Made by a program: the position numbers and the translations under genes
Shown here: in pieces, positions 1 through 7,835 of the stretch
Position numbering within the stretch: the first letter of the stretch is position 1
Layout: each line of letters starts with the position of its first letter
The notes under the pieces: generated by a model
The model's database searches: none
What the model saw: the letters and a program-made list of their open reading frames with translations, nothing else
What the model was told of the DNA's origin: nothing
NCBI GenBank assembly: GCA_964631835.1
Contig: CAZWAD010000001.1
Coordinates: forward strand, 124,001 to 188,000
Source of the DNA: Bog-950 sp964631835
GTDB lineage: Bacteria > Bacteroidota > Bacteroidia > Chitinophagales > LD1
Length of the DNA stretch: 64,000 bases
Direction of reading: 5' to 3'

Positions 1-32
1 CCGCTTTCGGAAAAGAAAACAGGGTTTTATTG

Positions 33-105
33 TGGTGTGGGAGGGAATCGAACCCCCGACACAAGGATTTTCAGTCCTTTGCTCTACCAACTGAGCTACC
101 GCACC
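33..105 (-). tRNA. tRNA-Phe (GAA)
   Basis: On the minus strand the sequence folds as a 73-nt cloverleaf. The acceptor stem starts GGTGCGG, followed by T8-A9, a D arm GCTC...GAGC, an anticodon loop CTGAAAA with anticodon GAA at 70-72, and a T arm GGGGG-TTCGATT-CCCTC. The discriminator base is A. The 3' CCA is not encoded, because the genome continues CAA. The acceptor stem has one apparent C5:A68 mismatch, and all other pairs are canonical or G-U. It decodes Phe UUC/UUU. Confidence 0.95.
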
Positions 106-156
106 ATAATTTTTGGGACGGCAAAAGTAGAATTTCTCCCTGCTTATGCAAACAAC

Positions 157-1128
157 TTATTTGCCCTGCAGAATTCTTATCCGGTATTTTTTCCGGTCGC
201 GGTTAGTAAGCTGTGCATCGCGCAGCCAGGGGTTCAGAATCTTGATATGCTTGTATTTCAAATCAAACTGGGCGGCAAAGTCAGCAATGCTGGCAATACT
301 GCTATCCACGTCCACCGTCTTAAACTCGTAGGGCTGGTAAAGGTCATTGGGTTTCAACTGAAAACCTGCACGCTGCGGGTTTGAAAAAATAATTTTCATC
401 GCCAGCATGCGGAACAGGTAGCGCGATGTTTCCTGGTTAAAGAACATTTCATAATAATTGTTTGTCTTCTGGTCTTTAATCCGCGCAGCCATGCCGGGTA
501 TTCCGAGATTGAAAGACGCAGCTGCAATAGTCCAGTTGCCGAGCTTGTCGTGTGCTTCTTTCAGGTAATCGGCAGCCGCGGCTGTTGATTTTTCGAGGTT
601 AAACCGCTCATCCACCTCACCGGTTACTTCGAGGCCGTATCTTTTGGCTGTTTCTTTAATAAACTGCCAGTAACCAACCGCTCCGGCAGGAGAAATTTCA
701 TTTCTGAACCCGCTTTCAATTAGTGCCAGGTATTTGAAATCAGCGGGTATTCCTTTTTCCGCCAACCCTTTTTCCACCTCATCGAAATGCCTGTTCGCAA
801 GACGCATGGCAGAAATGGTGTTGGAGTGCCAGTAGGCGTTCAGCTGCAGTTCCCGGTCTAACCGCTCTTTTACATCAGGGTCTTCAAGGGGCACTCTTTC
901 TCCGGCAAAAAACAAATCGCCTTCAACAGTTACCGGTAAAACAATTTGTGTGGAATCAATGGCATAAATCCATTTCAATCCGGGGCATTCGTTTTGGGTT
1001 CGCTCGAAAATATTAACGGGCGCCTTGCCCGGTGCTGCCAACCGCTGATAAACACGGGCAGAAGCAAACCCCAGCAAAACAAGAAACCCTGCCAGAACCG
1101 GAATAAGATATTTCGGAGATTTTATCAC
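157..1128 (-). CDS. Membrane-anchored lytic murein transglycosylase (SLT domain, MltD-like)
   Basis: This 323-residue protein probably cleaves peptidoglycan in the periplasm. An N-terminal hydrophobic segment (about residues 8-25) would anchor or export it. The SLT core runs from about residue 125 to 230. It holds the motif ALIESGF with the likely catalytic Glu138, then SPAGAVGYWQF and an AAASFNLG segment typical of family 1 lytic transglycosylases. The start is GTG at 1126-1128 and overlaps the stop of the upstream DUF2480 gene by 3 nt, so the two are probably translated together. No LysM repeat is recognisable in the C-terminal part, unlike classic MltD. The enzyme class is well supported, the exact subfamily is not. 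Confidence 0.85.
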   Translation of the reverse strand: MIKSPKYLIPVLAGFLVLLGFASARVYQRLAAPGKAPVNIFERTQNECPGLKWIYAIDSTQIVLPVTVEGDLFFAGERVPLEDPDVKERLDRELQLNAYWHSNTISAMRLANRHFDEVEKGLAEKGIPADFKYLALIESGFRNEISPAGAVGYWQFIKETAKRYGLEVTGEVDERFNLEKSTAAAADYLKEAHDKLGNWTIAAASFNLGIPGMAARIKDQKTNNYYEMFFNQETSRYLFRMLAMKIIFSNPQRAGFQLKPNDLYQPYEFKTVDVDSSIASIADFAAQFDLKYKHIKILNPWLRDAQLTNRDRKKYRIRILQGK

Positions 1129-1646
1129 CCGGCTGTTTTTTTAAAGACAGGAACAGAAGAACAGGCCTCGCCAAACATCACCGAGTGTGCAACTTTAGAA
1201 AGTTCGTTAGTAATTTGAACATAAGCCGCTTCAGGAACTTGTCTTTCTCCGCATCCCTTCACCACTACGCGCTGATTTTTAAACTCATTCATGTTGAGTT
1301 TTGCGAGGTTGCGGTAAAGAAAAATTTCGGGCGCATGCTCCGGAGTGCTGCAGGCAATATCTTTTGCATAGGGGGATAACCGGGCGCTTAATATCATATA
1401 AGCCCACATCGGAACTATTGCTTCTGCCGAACAGAACACAACCGCATATTTGCCGGAAAACTTCTTCCAGTCGGTTTGCTTTACGGCTTCACGGAACTCG
1501 GCTTCGCGCAGCATGATTCCTTTGAAGAGAAAATCTTTCATGTCAACAAGAGCAATTTCTTCAGGAGACGGAAAGTATTTTTCAAGTTCCAGAGTTATCA
1601 AACCGCTTTCGGCCACCCGGTTTACTATGGGTTTTGTTATTTCCAT
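1125..1646 (-). CDS. DUF2480 family protein
   Basis: This is a soluble protein of about 173 residues starting MEITKPIVNRVAESGLITL. It resembles the DUF2480 family, which as far as I know is confined to Bacteroidota and has no established function. I chose the ATG at 1644-1646 because the protein similarity begins there. An upstream in-frame start would add 15 unconserved-looking residues. The C-terminal half carries Cys residues in CSTPEHAPE and KGCGERQVPE. No signal peptide or membrane segment is visible. It sits just upstream of, and overlaps, the lytic transglycosylase gene, which suggests co-expression but not necessarily a shared function. Confidence 0.75.
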   Translation of the reverse strand: MEITKPIVNRVAESGLITLELEKYFPSPEEIALVDMKDFLFKGIMLREAEFREAVKQTDWKKFSGKYAVVFCSAEAIVPMWAYMILSARLSPYAKDIACSTPEHAPEIFLYRNLAKLNMNEFKNQRVVVKGCGERQVPEAAYVQITNELSKVAHSVMFGEACSSVPVFKKTAG

Positions 1647-1686
1647 TCTTCGAAAATAATCAAGATTCACAGGACTTACCCGAAAC

Positions 1687-1723
1687 AACACAGCCCCGGA
1701 CTAAAAAAGTGCGGGGCTGTGTT
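1687..1723 (-). terminator. Intrinsic terminator-like hairpin downstream of the PpiD-like gene
   Basis: A perfect 12-bp stem (AACACAGCCCCG at 1687-1698 paired with 1712-1723) with a 13-nt loop lies 20 bp past the stop of the minus-strand foldase gene. The T-tract on the minus strand is short (GTTTCG), so termination may be weak. It also lies just upstream of the DUF2480 start. Confidence 0.6.
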
Positions 1724-1742
1724 ATTTAAAAGTATAAAGTAA

Positions 1743-3869
1743 TCAGAAAAACTCAATCCGGTTGTCGTCAATATCCGCCAGTTTTTTATGTACCTCCTGA
1801 GCGTAGCGTGCTTTGTTTTGCAACTGCTGTTGTGTGGAGAACGCATAAAGCCGGTAGTCGGTTTGTTTGGGCGGCTCCTGTACGGAAATAGTTTGAACAA
1901 CATACGTACCCGAGTTTGTTTTTACAGGTTTTGAAAGTTTTCCGGTGCTTGTTGCCAGGGCAGTGGCTACAACTTCCGGCTCATACGAGCCGGGGCTGCC
2001 GAACGTAACTCTTTCGGCAGTTGAAACCGTTGCTCCGAGTTTGGCGGCTAAGTCATCAATGGTTGACGCTTTAGCTTCCGTTATTTTTTTCGATAAAACC
2101 TCAAACTTTTTCTGCTGCACCACCAGCGGCTTAATGGTTTCGCGAACTGCATCGAGTTCCGGTAGTCCCTTAGCGCGAATCTGGTCGAGCATTACCACCA
2201 CCAGTTTGCGGTCAATGATAAACACCTGCGAAACCTGACCCTTCTTTGTTGCTTTACCGTAAATCCATTTTACGAGATCGCGCGAGGTGCCGATACCGGG
2301 AATGCTGAAATCTTCCTGGCGCACTGTTTCTACGGTTTTAATGTTATTCTTTTTACCGGCTTCTTTAAATTTAGTTTCGGTGCTGTTGTCGGTTGCGAAA
2401 GCAGCCGCTTTGGAGTAGATAGCGTTTGTAGTTTCGGTACCCGGAATAATTTCTCTTACAAATGATGAAATCAGTACACCGGGTTTTGAGGGTTTCTCTT
2501 CTATTACCCGGAAAAGACGAACACCCTCTCCCTCTACAGCCCGATATGTTTTTCCTTTAACTGCGCGGTAGAAAATAACATCGTTGTAGTCTTTTCCTTT
2601 TGTATCTTTCTTAACCCAGCCTATGTTGCCCTGAATGGTTTTTCCCAAAGGGTCGTCAGAAAATTGCGAAGCCAGCAAGCCGAAATCCTGATGCAGGGAA
2701 TCAATAAGGTTTTGAACGCTGTCCATCAGGCGGTACTTTTCCTGAACCAGAGGGTCGCCTGACTGAAGGCCGGCAAAGCTGAAAACAATTTCCTGCACCC
2801 GCACCGAATCGGAAATCATTTTGCGGTCGCTGATTTTTGACAGCTTAAGGTTATTGCCTTCTACATAAGGACCTACGATAGATTTTACAGGTAAAATGAA
2901 AAAAGAATCCTTTACAGGCGAATACAATTTATCTTTCTCGTAATAAACTCCGTCATATTCTTCCGAGTTGCCGATTAAAAGGAGGGAGTCATCGGAGGGG
3001 GTTTCTGATTTTTCAAACTCGGCACGCTGCTTTTCGAGGTCGCTGATAATTTTAGCCGTATCGGCTGCCGATGCCGCAAGGTCGAATGCCACGTACTGGA
3101 TTTTGCGGGTTTCTTCGTCCAGCTTATATTTTGCTTCATGCTCCTCTAAATATTTTTTCAAATCATCATCGCTTACTTTCACTTCTTCTTCCTTAACTCC
3201 ATCGTAAGACAGTTGAACATACTTGAAGTCAACCGTTCGGGTTTGGTCGTTGTAAATCATTTCGCCCATCCAGGCGGGTACATAAAGCCCTTTTGTAATC
3301 AGGTTGTTGTATTTAATCTGAAACTGGTTTTGTTTCAGCAGCGATTCAAACTTCAGCCATTGCCTGCGCACCACCCCGGCATCAACACCCTGGCGGGGAG
3401 CGTCTAACTGGTTGATGTACGTTTTTACCAGTGTGGGGTCAAACTGACCGGTGTTGGGGTTTCGGAACTGCTGGTCGTTTTGAACATACTGCGAAGCGTT
3501 TTCGCCCATCATCAGCTCGGCTAATTCATCACCGGTAACATTTACACCGAGGCGGGCATAAACCTTATCGAAAAGAATATCGCTCACCATTTCGTTCCAG
3601 GTTTGGGTGCGCAGGTAGTTGCGCTGGTCTTCGCCCATGGACTGTCCGCGCATTTGTTCCTCGGCATTCTTTACATTTTCAGAATACTTTGTTTCAAAAT
3701 CTTTGATATTGATTTCTTCACCGTTTACCTCGCCTACGGTTTCGTTTCTTCCGCGAAGCACGCTGCTTTGGGAGTTGGTAAAGTCCATAATGATGAACCC
3801 CACAATGGAAAGACCGATAAGGAATATCAGAAGACCCGAGCGTTCGCGAATTTTGCCTATTACTGCCAT
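1743..3869 (-). CDS. PpiD/SurA-like periplasmic peptidylprolyl isomerase
   Basis: This 708-residue protein is a membrane-anchored foldase candidate. A single N-terminal transmembrane segment (about residues 12-30, LLIFLIGLSIVGFIIMDF) is followed by a SurA_N-type helical domain that begins GEVNGEEINIKDFETKY. A parvulin-like PPIase region lies around residues 345-460. The long C-terminal part holds a second degenerate parvulin/SurA_N-like stretch. Length and layout match the Bacteroidota SurA_N/PpiD proteins. It would help outer-membrane or secreted proteins fold, acting from the periplasmic face of the inner membrane. It appears to be transcribed alone: the next upstream gene is 145 bp away and a hairpin follows it. 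A heptanucleotide repeat lies immediately before its ATG. Confidence 0.85.
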   Translation of the reverse strand: MAVIGKIRERSGLLIFLIGLSIVGFIIMDFTNSQSSVLRGRNETVGEVNGEEINIKDFETKYSENVKNAEEQMRGQSMGEDQRNYLRTQTWNEMVSDILFDKVYARLGVNVTGDELAELMMGENASQYVQNDQQFRNPNTGQFDPTLVKTYINQLDAPRQGVDAGVVRRQWLKFESLLKQNQFQIKYNNLITKGLYVPAWMGEMIYNDQTRTVDFKYVQLSYDGVKEEEVKVSDDDLKKYLEEHEAKYKLDEETRKIQYVAFDLAASAADTAKIISDLEKQRAEFEKSETPSDDSLLLIGNSEEYDGVYYEKDKLYSPVKDSFFILPVKSIVGPYVEGNNLKLSKISDRKMISDSVRVQEIVFSFAGLQSGDPLVQEKYRLMDSVQNLIDSLHQDFGLLASQFSDDPLGKTIQGNIGWVKKDTKGKDYNDVIFYRAVKGKTYRAVEGEGVRLFRVIEEKPSKPGVLISSFVREIIPGTETTNAIYSKAAAFATDNSTETKFKEAGKKNNIKTVETVRQEDFSIPGIGTSRDLVKWIYGKATKKGQVSQVFIIDRKLVVVMLDQIRAKGLPELDAVRETIKPLVVQQKKFEVLSKKITEAKASTIDDLAAKLGATVSTAERVTFGSPGSYEPEVVATALATSTGKLSKPVKTNSGTYVVQTISVQEPPKQTDYRLYAFSTQQQLQNKARYAQEVHKKLADIDDNRIEFF

Positions 3870-3873
3870 TTGA

Positions 3874-3901
3874 AATTTAGAATTTAGAATTCAGAATCGG
3901 G
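3874..3901. repeat. Heptanucleotide tandem repeat (AATTTAG, about 4 copies)
   Basis: AATTTAG is repeated at 3874-3880 and 3881-3887, followed by AATTCAG (3888-3894) and the degenerate AATCGGG (3895-3901). The tract begins 5 bp upstream of the foldase start codon, so copy changes would alter its 5' leader. Confidence 0.7.
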
Positions 3902-4014
3902 GTAATACACACCGGCATTTACCGGATCGCATTCGCCCTGGTTTTTTAAGGACGGCAAATAAAACGAAAAAAGCGGAAACAGGAAGTTTAAAGAAAGCGC
4001 ATAAACACAAAAAA

Positions 4015-5280
4015 TCAGGGTATGTTTTTTACCTGCAGGTTTACCAGTTCAATGCGTTTTCCGGTGGCTTTAAGAATTTTGATGCGGAACTGGCGGGTGT
4101 CAATTATGGTTCCTGATTCGGGGATGTCTTCAAAGGCGCTGATGATGTAGCCTGACAGGGTGTTGTATTCGCCTTCGGGAATGCCGAGGTTGTATTCATG
4201 GTTCAGGTAGCTGATTTCCTGCCGCCCCGACAGGATAAACTCGCGGTCGGATATTTTGCGTTCTGCAGGGTTTTCTTCATCGTGTTCGTCTTTTATTTCG
4301 CCAAAAATTTCTTCCATTAAATCTTCGAGGGTAATAATGCCGGCCGTGCCTCCGTATTCGTCCACCACCCATGCCACGTTCTTTTTTTCGCGGATAAACT
4401 GAAGAATCAAATCGCGGGCGGTCATGTTTTCGGGCACCGCCTGCATGGTTCGGATAATGGGTTTGAGAGCTGCCGGTGATTTCAGAAGGTCGAAATGGTG
4501 CACGTAGCCCAGTATTTTGTCAATGGTTTCGTCATAAATGATAATTCGCGACAGCCGGGTTTCAATAAACTTTTTGCGCAGCGCATCGAGCCCTTCGCTT
4601 ATTTCAAGCGCCTGAATTTCGGGGCGCGGAATCATGCAGTTGCGAACCTTTACTTCTTTAAGGTAAAGGGCTTTTTCAAACATTTCGGTATTCAGGTGGT
4701 CGGTTTCGTCCACCCCTTCGCCCTCGGTAATGGCGGTTTCTTTTACCAGGTATTCAAGGTCTTCTTTGGTAAAGGCCGGTTTGCTTTCTACCAGGTCGGT
4801 TCCTAAAATCAGTTTAATGATTCCGCGCGAAAGCCCGTGAAACAGGTTGGCAAACGGTTTTAGAGGTATGTAAAAAAGGTATTTGACCGGGTACGAAAAC
4901 CACAGCAGTGTTTCATCGGAATTAACGCGGAAAAGAATTTTGGGAATCAGGTCACCGAAAATGAGGATGATGAAAGTGGTAATAATGGTTTGGATAACCA
5001 CCAGCGACACTTCATCGGCAGGCATAAAAGCAAAGTGTTCGCGGGTAAGGTATCCGCTCAGCATGCTGCCAAAAATAACCAGCGAAATATTGAGCCCTAC
5101 CAGCATGGTGCTTATAAACTTGGAGGGTTTGTCGTTAAACTCTGAAATAATTTTTGCGCGTCCCGAGCCTTTTTCTTTCAGCAGTTCAACGCGCAGCTTA
5201 TTAGCAGATAAAAAAGCAATTTCGATACCCGAAAAAAAGGCAATAAGCAGCAGCGAGATGAATACAACGAGTATTTCCAT
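4015..5280 (-). CDS. CNNM/CBS/CorC_HlyC membrane protein (hemolysin family, GldE-like)
   Basis: The 421-residue protein starts with a CNNM (DUF21) membrane region (about residues 1-170, with hydrophobic segments near 1-20, 58-80, 92-115 and 125-145). A CBS pair (about 200-325, including VRNCMIPRPEIQAL and VAWVVDEYGGTAGIITLEDLMEEIFGE) follows, and then a CorC_HlyC domain ending IELVNLQVKNIP. The family includes CorC/YtfL-type ion-transport proteins and, in Bacteroidota, GldE of the gliding motility/T9SS set. Without other gld genes nearby I cannot tell GldE from a general magnesium/cobalt efflux-type protein. No operon partner is evident: the next gene upstream starts on the far side of an 88-bp gap. 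Confidence 0.8.
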   Translation of the reverse strand: MEILVVFISLLLIAFFSGIEIAFLSANKLRVELLKEKGSGRAKIISEFNDKPSKFISTMLVGLNISLVIFGSMLSGYLTREHFAFMPADEVSLVVIQTIITTFIILIFGDLIPKILFRVNSDETLLWFSYPVKYLFYIPLKPFANLFHGLSRGIIKLILGTDLVESKPAFTKEDLEYLVKETAITEGEGVDETDHLNTEMFEKALYLKEVKVRNCMIPRPEIQALEISEGLDALRKKFIETRLSRIIIYDETIDKILGYVHHFDLLKSPAALKPIIRTMQAVPENMTARDLILQFIREKKNVAWVVDEYGGTAGIITLEDLMEEIFGEIKDEHDEENPAERKISDREFILSGRQEISYLNHEYNLGIPEGEYNTLSGYIISAFEDIPESGTIIDTRQFRIKILKATGKRIELVNLQVKNIP

Positions 5281-5368
5281 TGATTTCGGAAGATAGCAAA
5301 AGGCAAATAAAAGCGAAAATTAGTTGCGGTTATGACTAAGCGCTGCGAACAAATGCAGGATAATCTGC

Positions 5369-6124
5369 TTACATTTTAAAAAACCACACATAAACCGTAA
5401 GCCCCGATACAAGGCTCACAATTATCTTTTTCATCCACACCTCGTTTACCGATACGCTCCACCGGCTGGTAAGCCAGCCGCCAAGCGAAGTGCCCGCGCT
5501 CATCACCAGTGCATAGTGCCAGTGCACATTTCCTTTCCATAAAAAAACCGCCAGCGCGGCAAAGGTGTAAATGAAGGTGATGAACACTTTGTAGTAATTG
5601 GTTTTATGAATATCGAAATGATGAAGCAGCAGCATGGGCGCCATCAGAAAAAAACCGGAGCCCGCCTGAATAAACCCGCCATAAACACCAATGAATATGT
5701 ATAACACCACACCGGCTATCTTATCTTTCAATGTAACCCGTTCTTCACCCGTGTTTTTTGCTTTAAGCGGGTTGATGACGGTGATGACCAGAAAGAACAA
5801 CATAACGCCCAGCAATATTTTGTTGAATACATCGGCAGGAATTTTTACCGCCAGCAGCGCGCCCGCCACCGCACCGGGTATAGCCGCCAGCGCCAGCCAC
5901 CATTTGTAGCTGTCGCCTTTTATGCCTTTGCTCTCGAAGCCGCGCACCGAAAAAAAGCTCTGGAAAATAATAGGTATGCGGTTGGTAGCGTTGGCTTCGG
6001 CAGGCGATAGCCCCGCAAACATAAATGCCGACAGCGACACCAGCGAGCCCGCAGCCGATATGGTATTGATAAACGCCACCGCCATGCCCGCCACAAAAAG
6101 GATAACCATGTTGAGCACCTCCAT
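5369..6124 (-). CDS. TauE/SafE family membrane transporter
   Basis: This integral membrane protein of about 251 residues has seven to eight hydrophobic segments and the TauE/SafE pattern: an N-terminal FINTISAAGSLVSL stretch and a repeat-like YGGFIQAGSGFFLMAP. The family exports sulfite, sulfoacetate and related organosulfur anions, but the substrate here cannot be read from sequence. I start it at the ATG at 6122-6124. A TTG one codon upstream is a possible alternative. It stands alone between the CNNM gene and a toxin-antitoxin pair. The sulfur-metabolism genes further right make a sulfur oxyanion substrate plausible but unproven. Confidence 0.8.
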   Translation of the reverse strand: MEVLNMVILFVAGMAVAFINTISAAGSLVSLSAFMFAGLSPAEANATNRIPIIFQSFFSVRGFESKGIKGDSYKWWLALAAIPGAVAGALLAVKIPADVFNKILLGVMLFFLVITVINPLKAKNTGEERVTLKDKIAGVVLYIFIGVYGGFIQAGSGFFLMAPMLLLHHFDIHKTNYYKVFITFIYTFAALAVFLWKGNVHWHYALVMSAGTSLGGWLTSRWSVSVNEVWMKKIIVSLVSGLTVYVWFFKM

Positions 6125-6159
6125 CAAGGTGGTTTTTTATTTTTAGGAGAGAAACAAAT

Positions 6160-6429
6160 TTATCCGGGATAATACTTGTAAATATCTTTTCTGTTCAGAA
6201 ACCTTTCAAAGATGGCTACGTGGTTCTCAATTCTTAAGCCCACCCGGTACTCTCCAATCCTTATGCGGTAATGATTTTTAAACCCCTGCAGCTTTTTCAA
6301 ATTTCTGATTTCGGTGCTGTTGGCGGCACTTATCACTTGTTCGATGCAGGCAGCTACTTGCCTGATAAGTTTTTTGTTATGGATTTTGTCGGTATCTTTT
6401 TCAAAACTCTTATCAATCAGCAGCTTCAT
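6160..6429 (-). CDS. RelE/ParE-family toxin
   Basis: This 89-residue basic protein has the RelE/ParE fold pattern. It opens MKLLIDKSFEKD, has a helical middle, and then the core LKKLQGFKNHYRIRIGEYRVGLRI and the ending FLNRKDIYKYYPG. RelE members cleave ribosome-bound mRNA, while ParE members poison gyrase. The YRIRIGEYR core favours the RelE/HigB side. The start overlaps the antitoxin stop by 4 nt (ATGA), the usual antitoxin-first order with translational coupling. Confidence 0.85.
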   Translation of the reverse strand: MKLLIDKSFEKDTDKIHNKKLIRQVAACIEQVISAANSTEIRNLKKLQGFKNHYRIRIGEYRVGLRIENHVAIFERFLNRKDIYKYYPG

Positions 6430-6626
6430 CCTTTCTTTAATTTGGCGAGGTAAGCTTTGGTGTTAACGTATTCACCGGTGCGGCCGGTTTTCATAGCGTT
6501 GGCAAGAGCTATGTCTTCAATAAATTCATTATTGATAAAGGCGGTTTTCAGGCCCACCTTTTTTGCCAGCTCGGCAAACATGGCCATGTCTTTTTTTGAT
6601 TTGCTTTGCACCAGTAGAGTTTCCAT
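6426..6626 (-). CDS. Antitoxin of the RelE-type module
   Basis: The 66-residue protein METLLVQSKSKKDMAMFAEL... lies directly before the RelE-like toxin with a 4-nt overlap. Similar small proteins are annotated in Bacteroidota as DUF2683-like or type II antitoxins, with a helical DNA-binding N-terminus and a C-terminus that wraps the toxin. No Phd/YefM or HTH motif is clear, so the antitoxin role rests mainly on position and size. The pair would autoregulate its own promoter in the roughly 140-bp gap upstream. Confidence 0.7.
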   Translation of the reverse strand: METLLVQSKSKKDMAMFAELAKKVGLKTAFINNEFIEDIALANAMKTGRTGEYVNTKAYLAKLKKG

Positions 6627-6672
6627 GCTATTTCTTTTGTTACAAATATAAGCTAAACCCCAAACCCCCGCA

Positions 6673-6732
6673 CTATTTGCACAGGGTTGTCCCGCTAAAA
6701 AAGCGGGATAAAGTCCGGTTTGTTATTTTTAA
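6673..6732. repeat. Interrupted third copy of the 39-bp direct repeat, with a hairpin insert
   Basis: CTATTTGCACAGGGTTG (6673-6689) and GGTTTGTTATTTTTAA (6717-6732) match the two halves of the direct repeat at 7772-7810 and 8336-8374. They are separated here by a segment that contains the hairpin TCCCGCTAAAAAAGCGGGA. The right half resembles a Bacteroidota -7 element and may serve as a promoter. Confidence 0.55.
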
Positions 6733-6768
6733 TCCAATGTTGGCGAGGACGCCAACATGAAACACAAA

Positions 6769-7143
6769 TTACCCCTTCTTTATCATTTCGCGAAGCACAT
6801 TGTTTTCGGTGCGAAGTTTCAAAAGCTCTTCATCTTTTAGTTTCATCTCGGTTTTCAATGCATCGAGCTCGCTGCGGGCAGCTTCCAAATCGGTTACGGG
6901 TACCTGCGGCACCGGTGGAACGGGGTAGAAATATTTCAGCAAATCGGTTTGCAGCACTTTGCCTGTAAGCAGCAGCTCGGCTATGCTCCAGTTGCGTCTT
7001 TTCAGCATCATGGTTACGGTGGAGGTATGCCACCCGTTGACCCTTCCCAGCCTGCGGTGGGTAATTCGTTTTTCTTTCATCAGCTTACGGACAATTTCGC
7101 CAATGTGCGGCAGGTCTTTTTCCAATTGCGCTCTCTTTTTCAT
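6769..7143 (-). CDS. Small HTH-like DNA-binding protein with C-terminal coiled coil
   Basis: The N-terminal half of this 124-residue basic protein (about 10-70, IGEIVRKLMKEKRITHRRLGRVNGWHTSTVTMMLKRRNWSIAELLLTGKVL) reads like a helix-turn-helix resembling Cro/XRE folds. A proline-rich linker (PVPPVPQVP) follows. The last 40 residues form a leucine-heptad coiled coil (LEAARSELDALKTEMKLKD...), suggesting a dimer. The family is not one I can name. It lies directly downstream of a regulatory module shared with the trp leader and a TerB-like gene, and of a long 21-bp-period array. It is therefore a candidate to bind one of these, which is an inference from position only. Confidence 0.6.
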   Translation of the reverse strand: MKKRAQLEKDLPHIGEIVRKLMKEKRITHRRLGRVNGWHTSTVTMMLKRRNWSIAELLLTGKVLQTDLLKYFYPVPPVPQVPVTDLEAARSELDALKTEMKLKDEELLKLRTENNVLREMIKKG

Positions 7144-7226
7144 CTGTATGTATTTGATTTTTATCGGTCAGCTGGAATGCCCATGATATTCATTTTCTGC
7201 AGGTGATTTTGAATCATGGGCATTTC
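7141..7226 (-). promoter_or_regulatory. Shared upstream module, copy A (inverted repeat plus start-proximal box)
   Basis: Read towards the HTH gene, this stretch contains AATGCCCATGAT (complement of 7213-7224) and its exact inverse ATCATGGGCATT (7187-7176). These are followed by TGACCGATAAAAATCAAATA and ACAGATG, where ATG is the gene start. The same order and much of the same sequence recur upstream of the trp leader (39186-39268) and the TerB-like gene (47573-47658). Confidence 0.75.
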
Positions 7227-7250
7227 ATGGTTTAGTTATGGTTATAGTTA

Positions 7251-7698
7251 TTTGAATAAAACCCGATGCCTTTTGAATGATAATGGATGTTTTATGAATG
7301 ACTTAAGATGTTTGTTTGTTAACTTCAGATAAGCGTTAAAGCTATTTTACTTACTACTAAATTAAAAAAACATTCGATTGAATCACCAGATACCTTCATT
7401 GAATTGATATAACACCTCATTGAACTATACCGAAACACCTTTGAATAAAACTACACCCTTAGTTTTGATGATTCAATCACACTAATTGGTGATTCAATCA
7501 CATATTTTGATGATTCTATTTAATACTTTGATGATTTAATCTCACTTTTTGGTGATTTTATCACACAATTTGATGACTCTATATCATCAAATTTTTATTC
7601 AGTAAATATAAAAAGTTATTCAATCCCATCTTTTGATTATTCAATCCCATCTATTGGTTATTCAATCCCACATTTTGATGATTCTATCACATCAAAAT
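7251..7698. repeat. Degenerate tandem array with exact 21-bp period (about 21 units)
   Basis: Two related unit types share one 21-bp phase. TTTGAAT-type units occur at 7252, 7273, 7294, 7378, 7399, 7420 and 7441. Units starting GATGATTCAATCACA or close variants begin at 7467, 7488, 7509, 7530, 7551, 7572, 7593, 7614, 7635, 7656 and 7677. Units near 7315-7375 are badly decayed but the phase is kept across them. The array is AT-rich and has stop codons in all frames examined, so it is unlikely to be coding now. It fills most of the gap between the HTH gene and the GIY-YIG cassette. Confidence 0.85.
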
Positions 7699-7771
7699 GC
7701 AGTTCAACTAAGGTTTGGAACAGTTCAAGACGGGTGAGGGGGTTTTCAGTCCTAAAGGCCAAAGCCAGAGT

Positions 7772-7810
7772 GCTATTTGCGCAGGGTTAGGGAGGTTTGT
7801 TATTTTTAGA
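7772..7810. repeat. 39-bp direct repeat, left copy
   Basis: GCTATTTGCGCAGGGTT-(A)GGGAGG-TTTGTTATTTTTAGA matches 8336-8374 with one mismatch. The pair brackets the GIY-YIG cassette. TTATTTTTAG resembles a TAnnTTTG -7 box, so each copy could carry a promoter. Confidence 0.8.
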
Positions 7811-7835
7811 AAGGGAAAGGAAAGTAGAAAATAGA

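Noticed and set aside
1676..1903. Minus-strand ORF spanning the foldase C-terminus and terminator
   Set aside because: It overlaps a clearly coding frame and crosses the terminator hairpin.
7251..7698. CRISPR array
   Set aside because: Units are contiguous and degenerate with no unique spacers, and no cas genes are nearby. The same holds for the arrays at 46.5 and 61.9 kb.
7464..7800. Heptad-repeat protein read through the 7.4-kb array (DDSIT-type units)
   Set aside because: In-frame TAA stops interrupt it and no start codon suits. At most it is a decayed gene.
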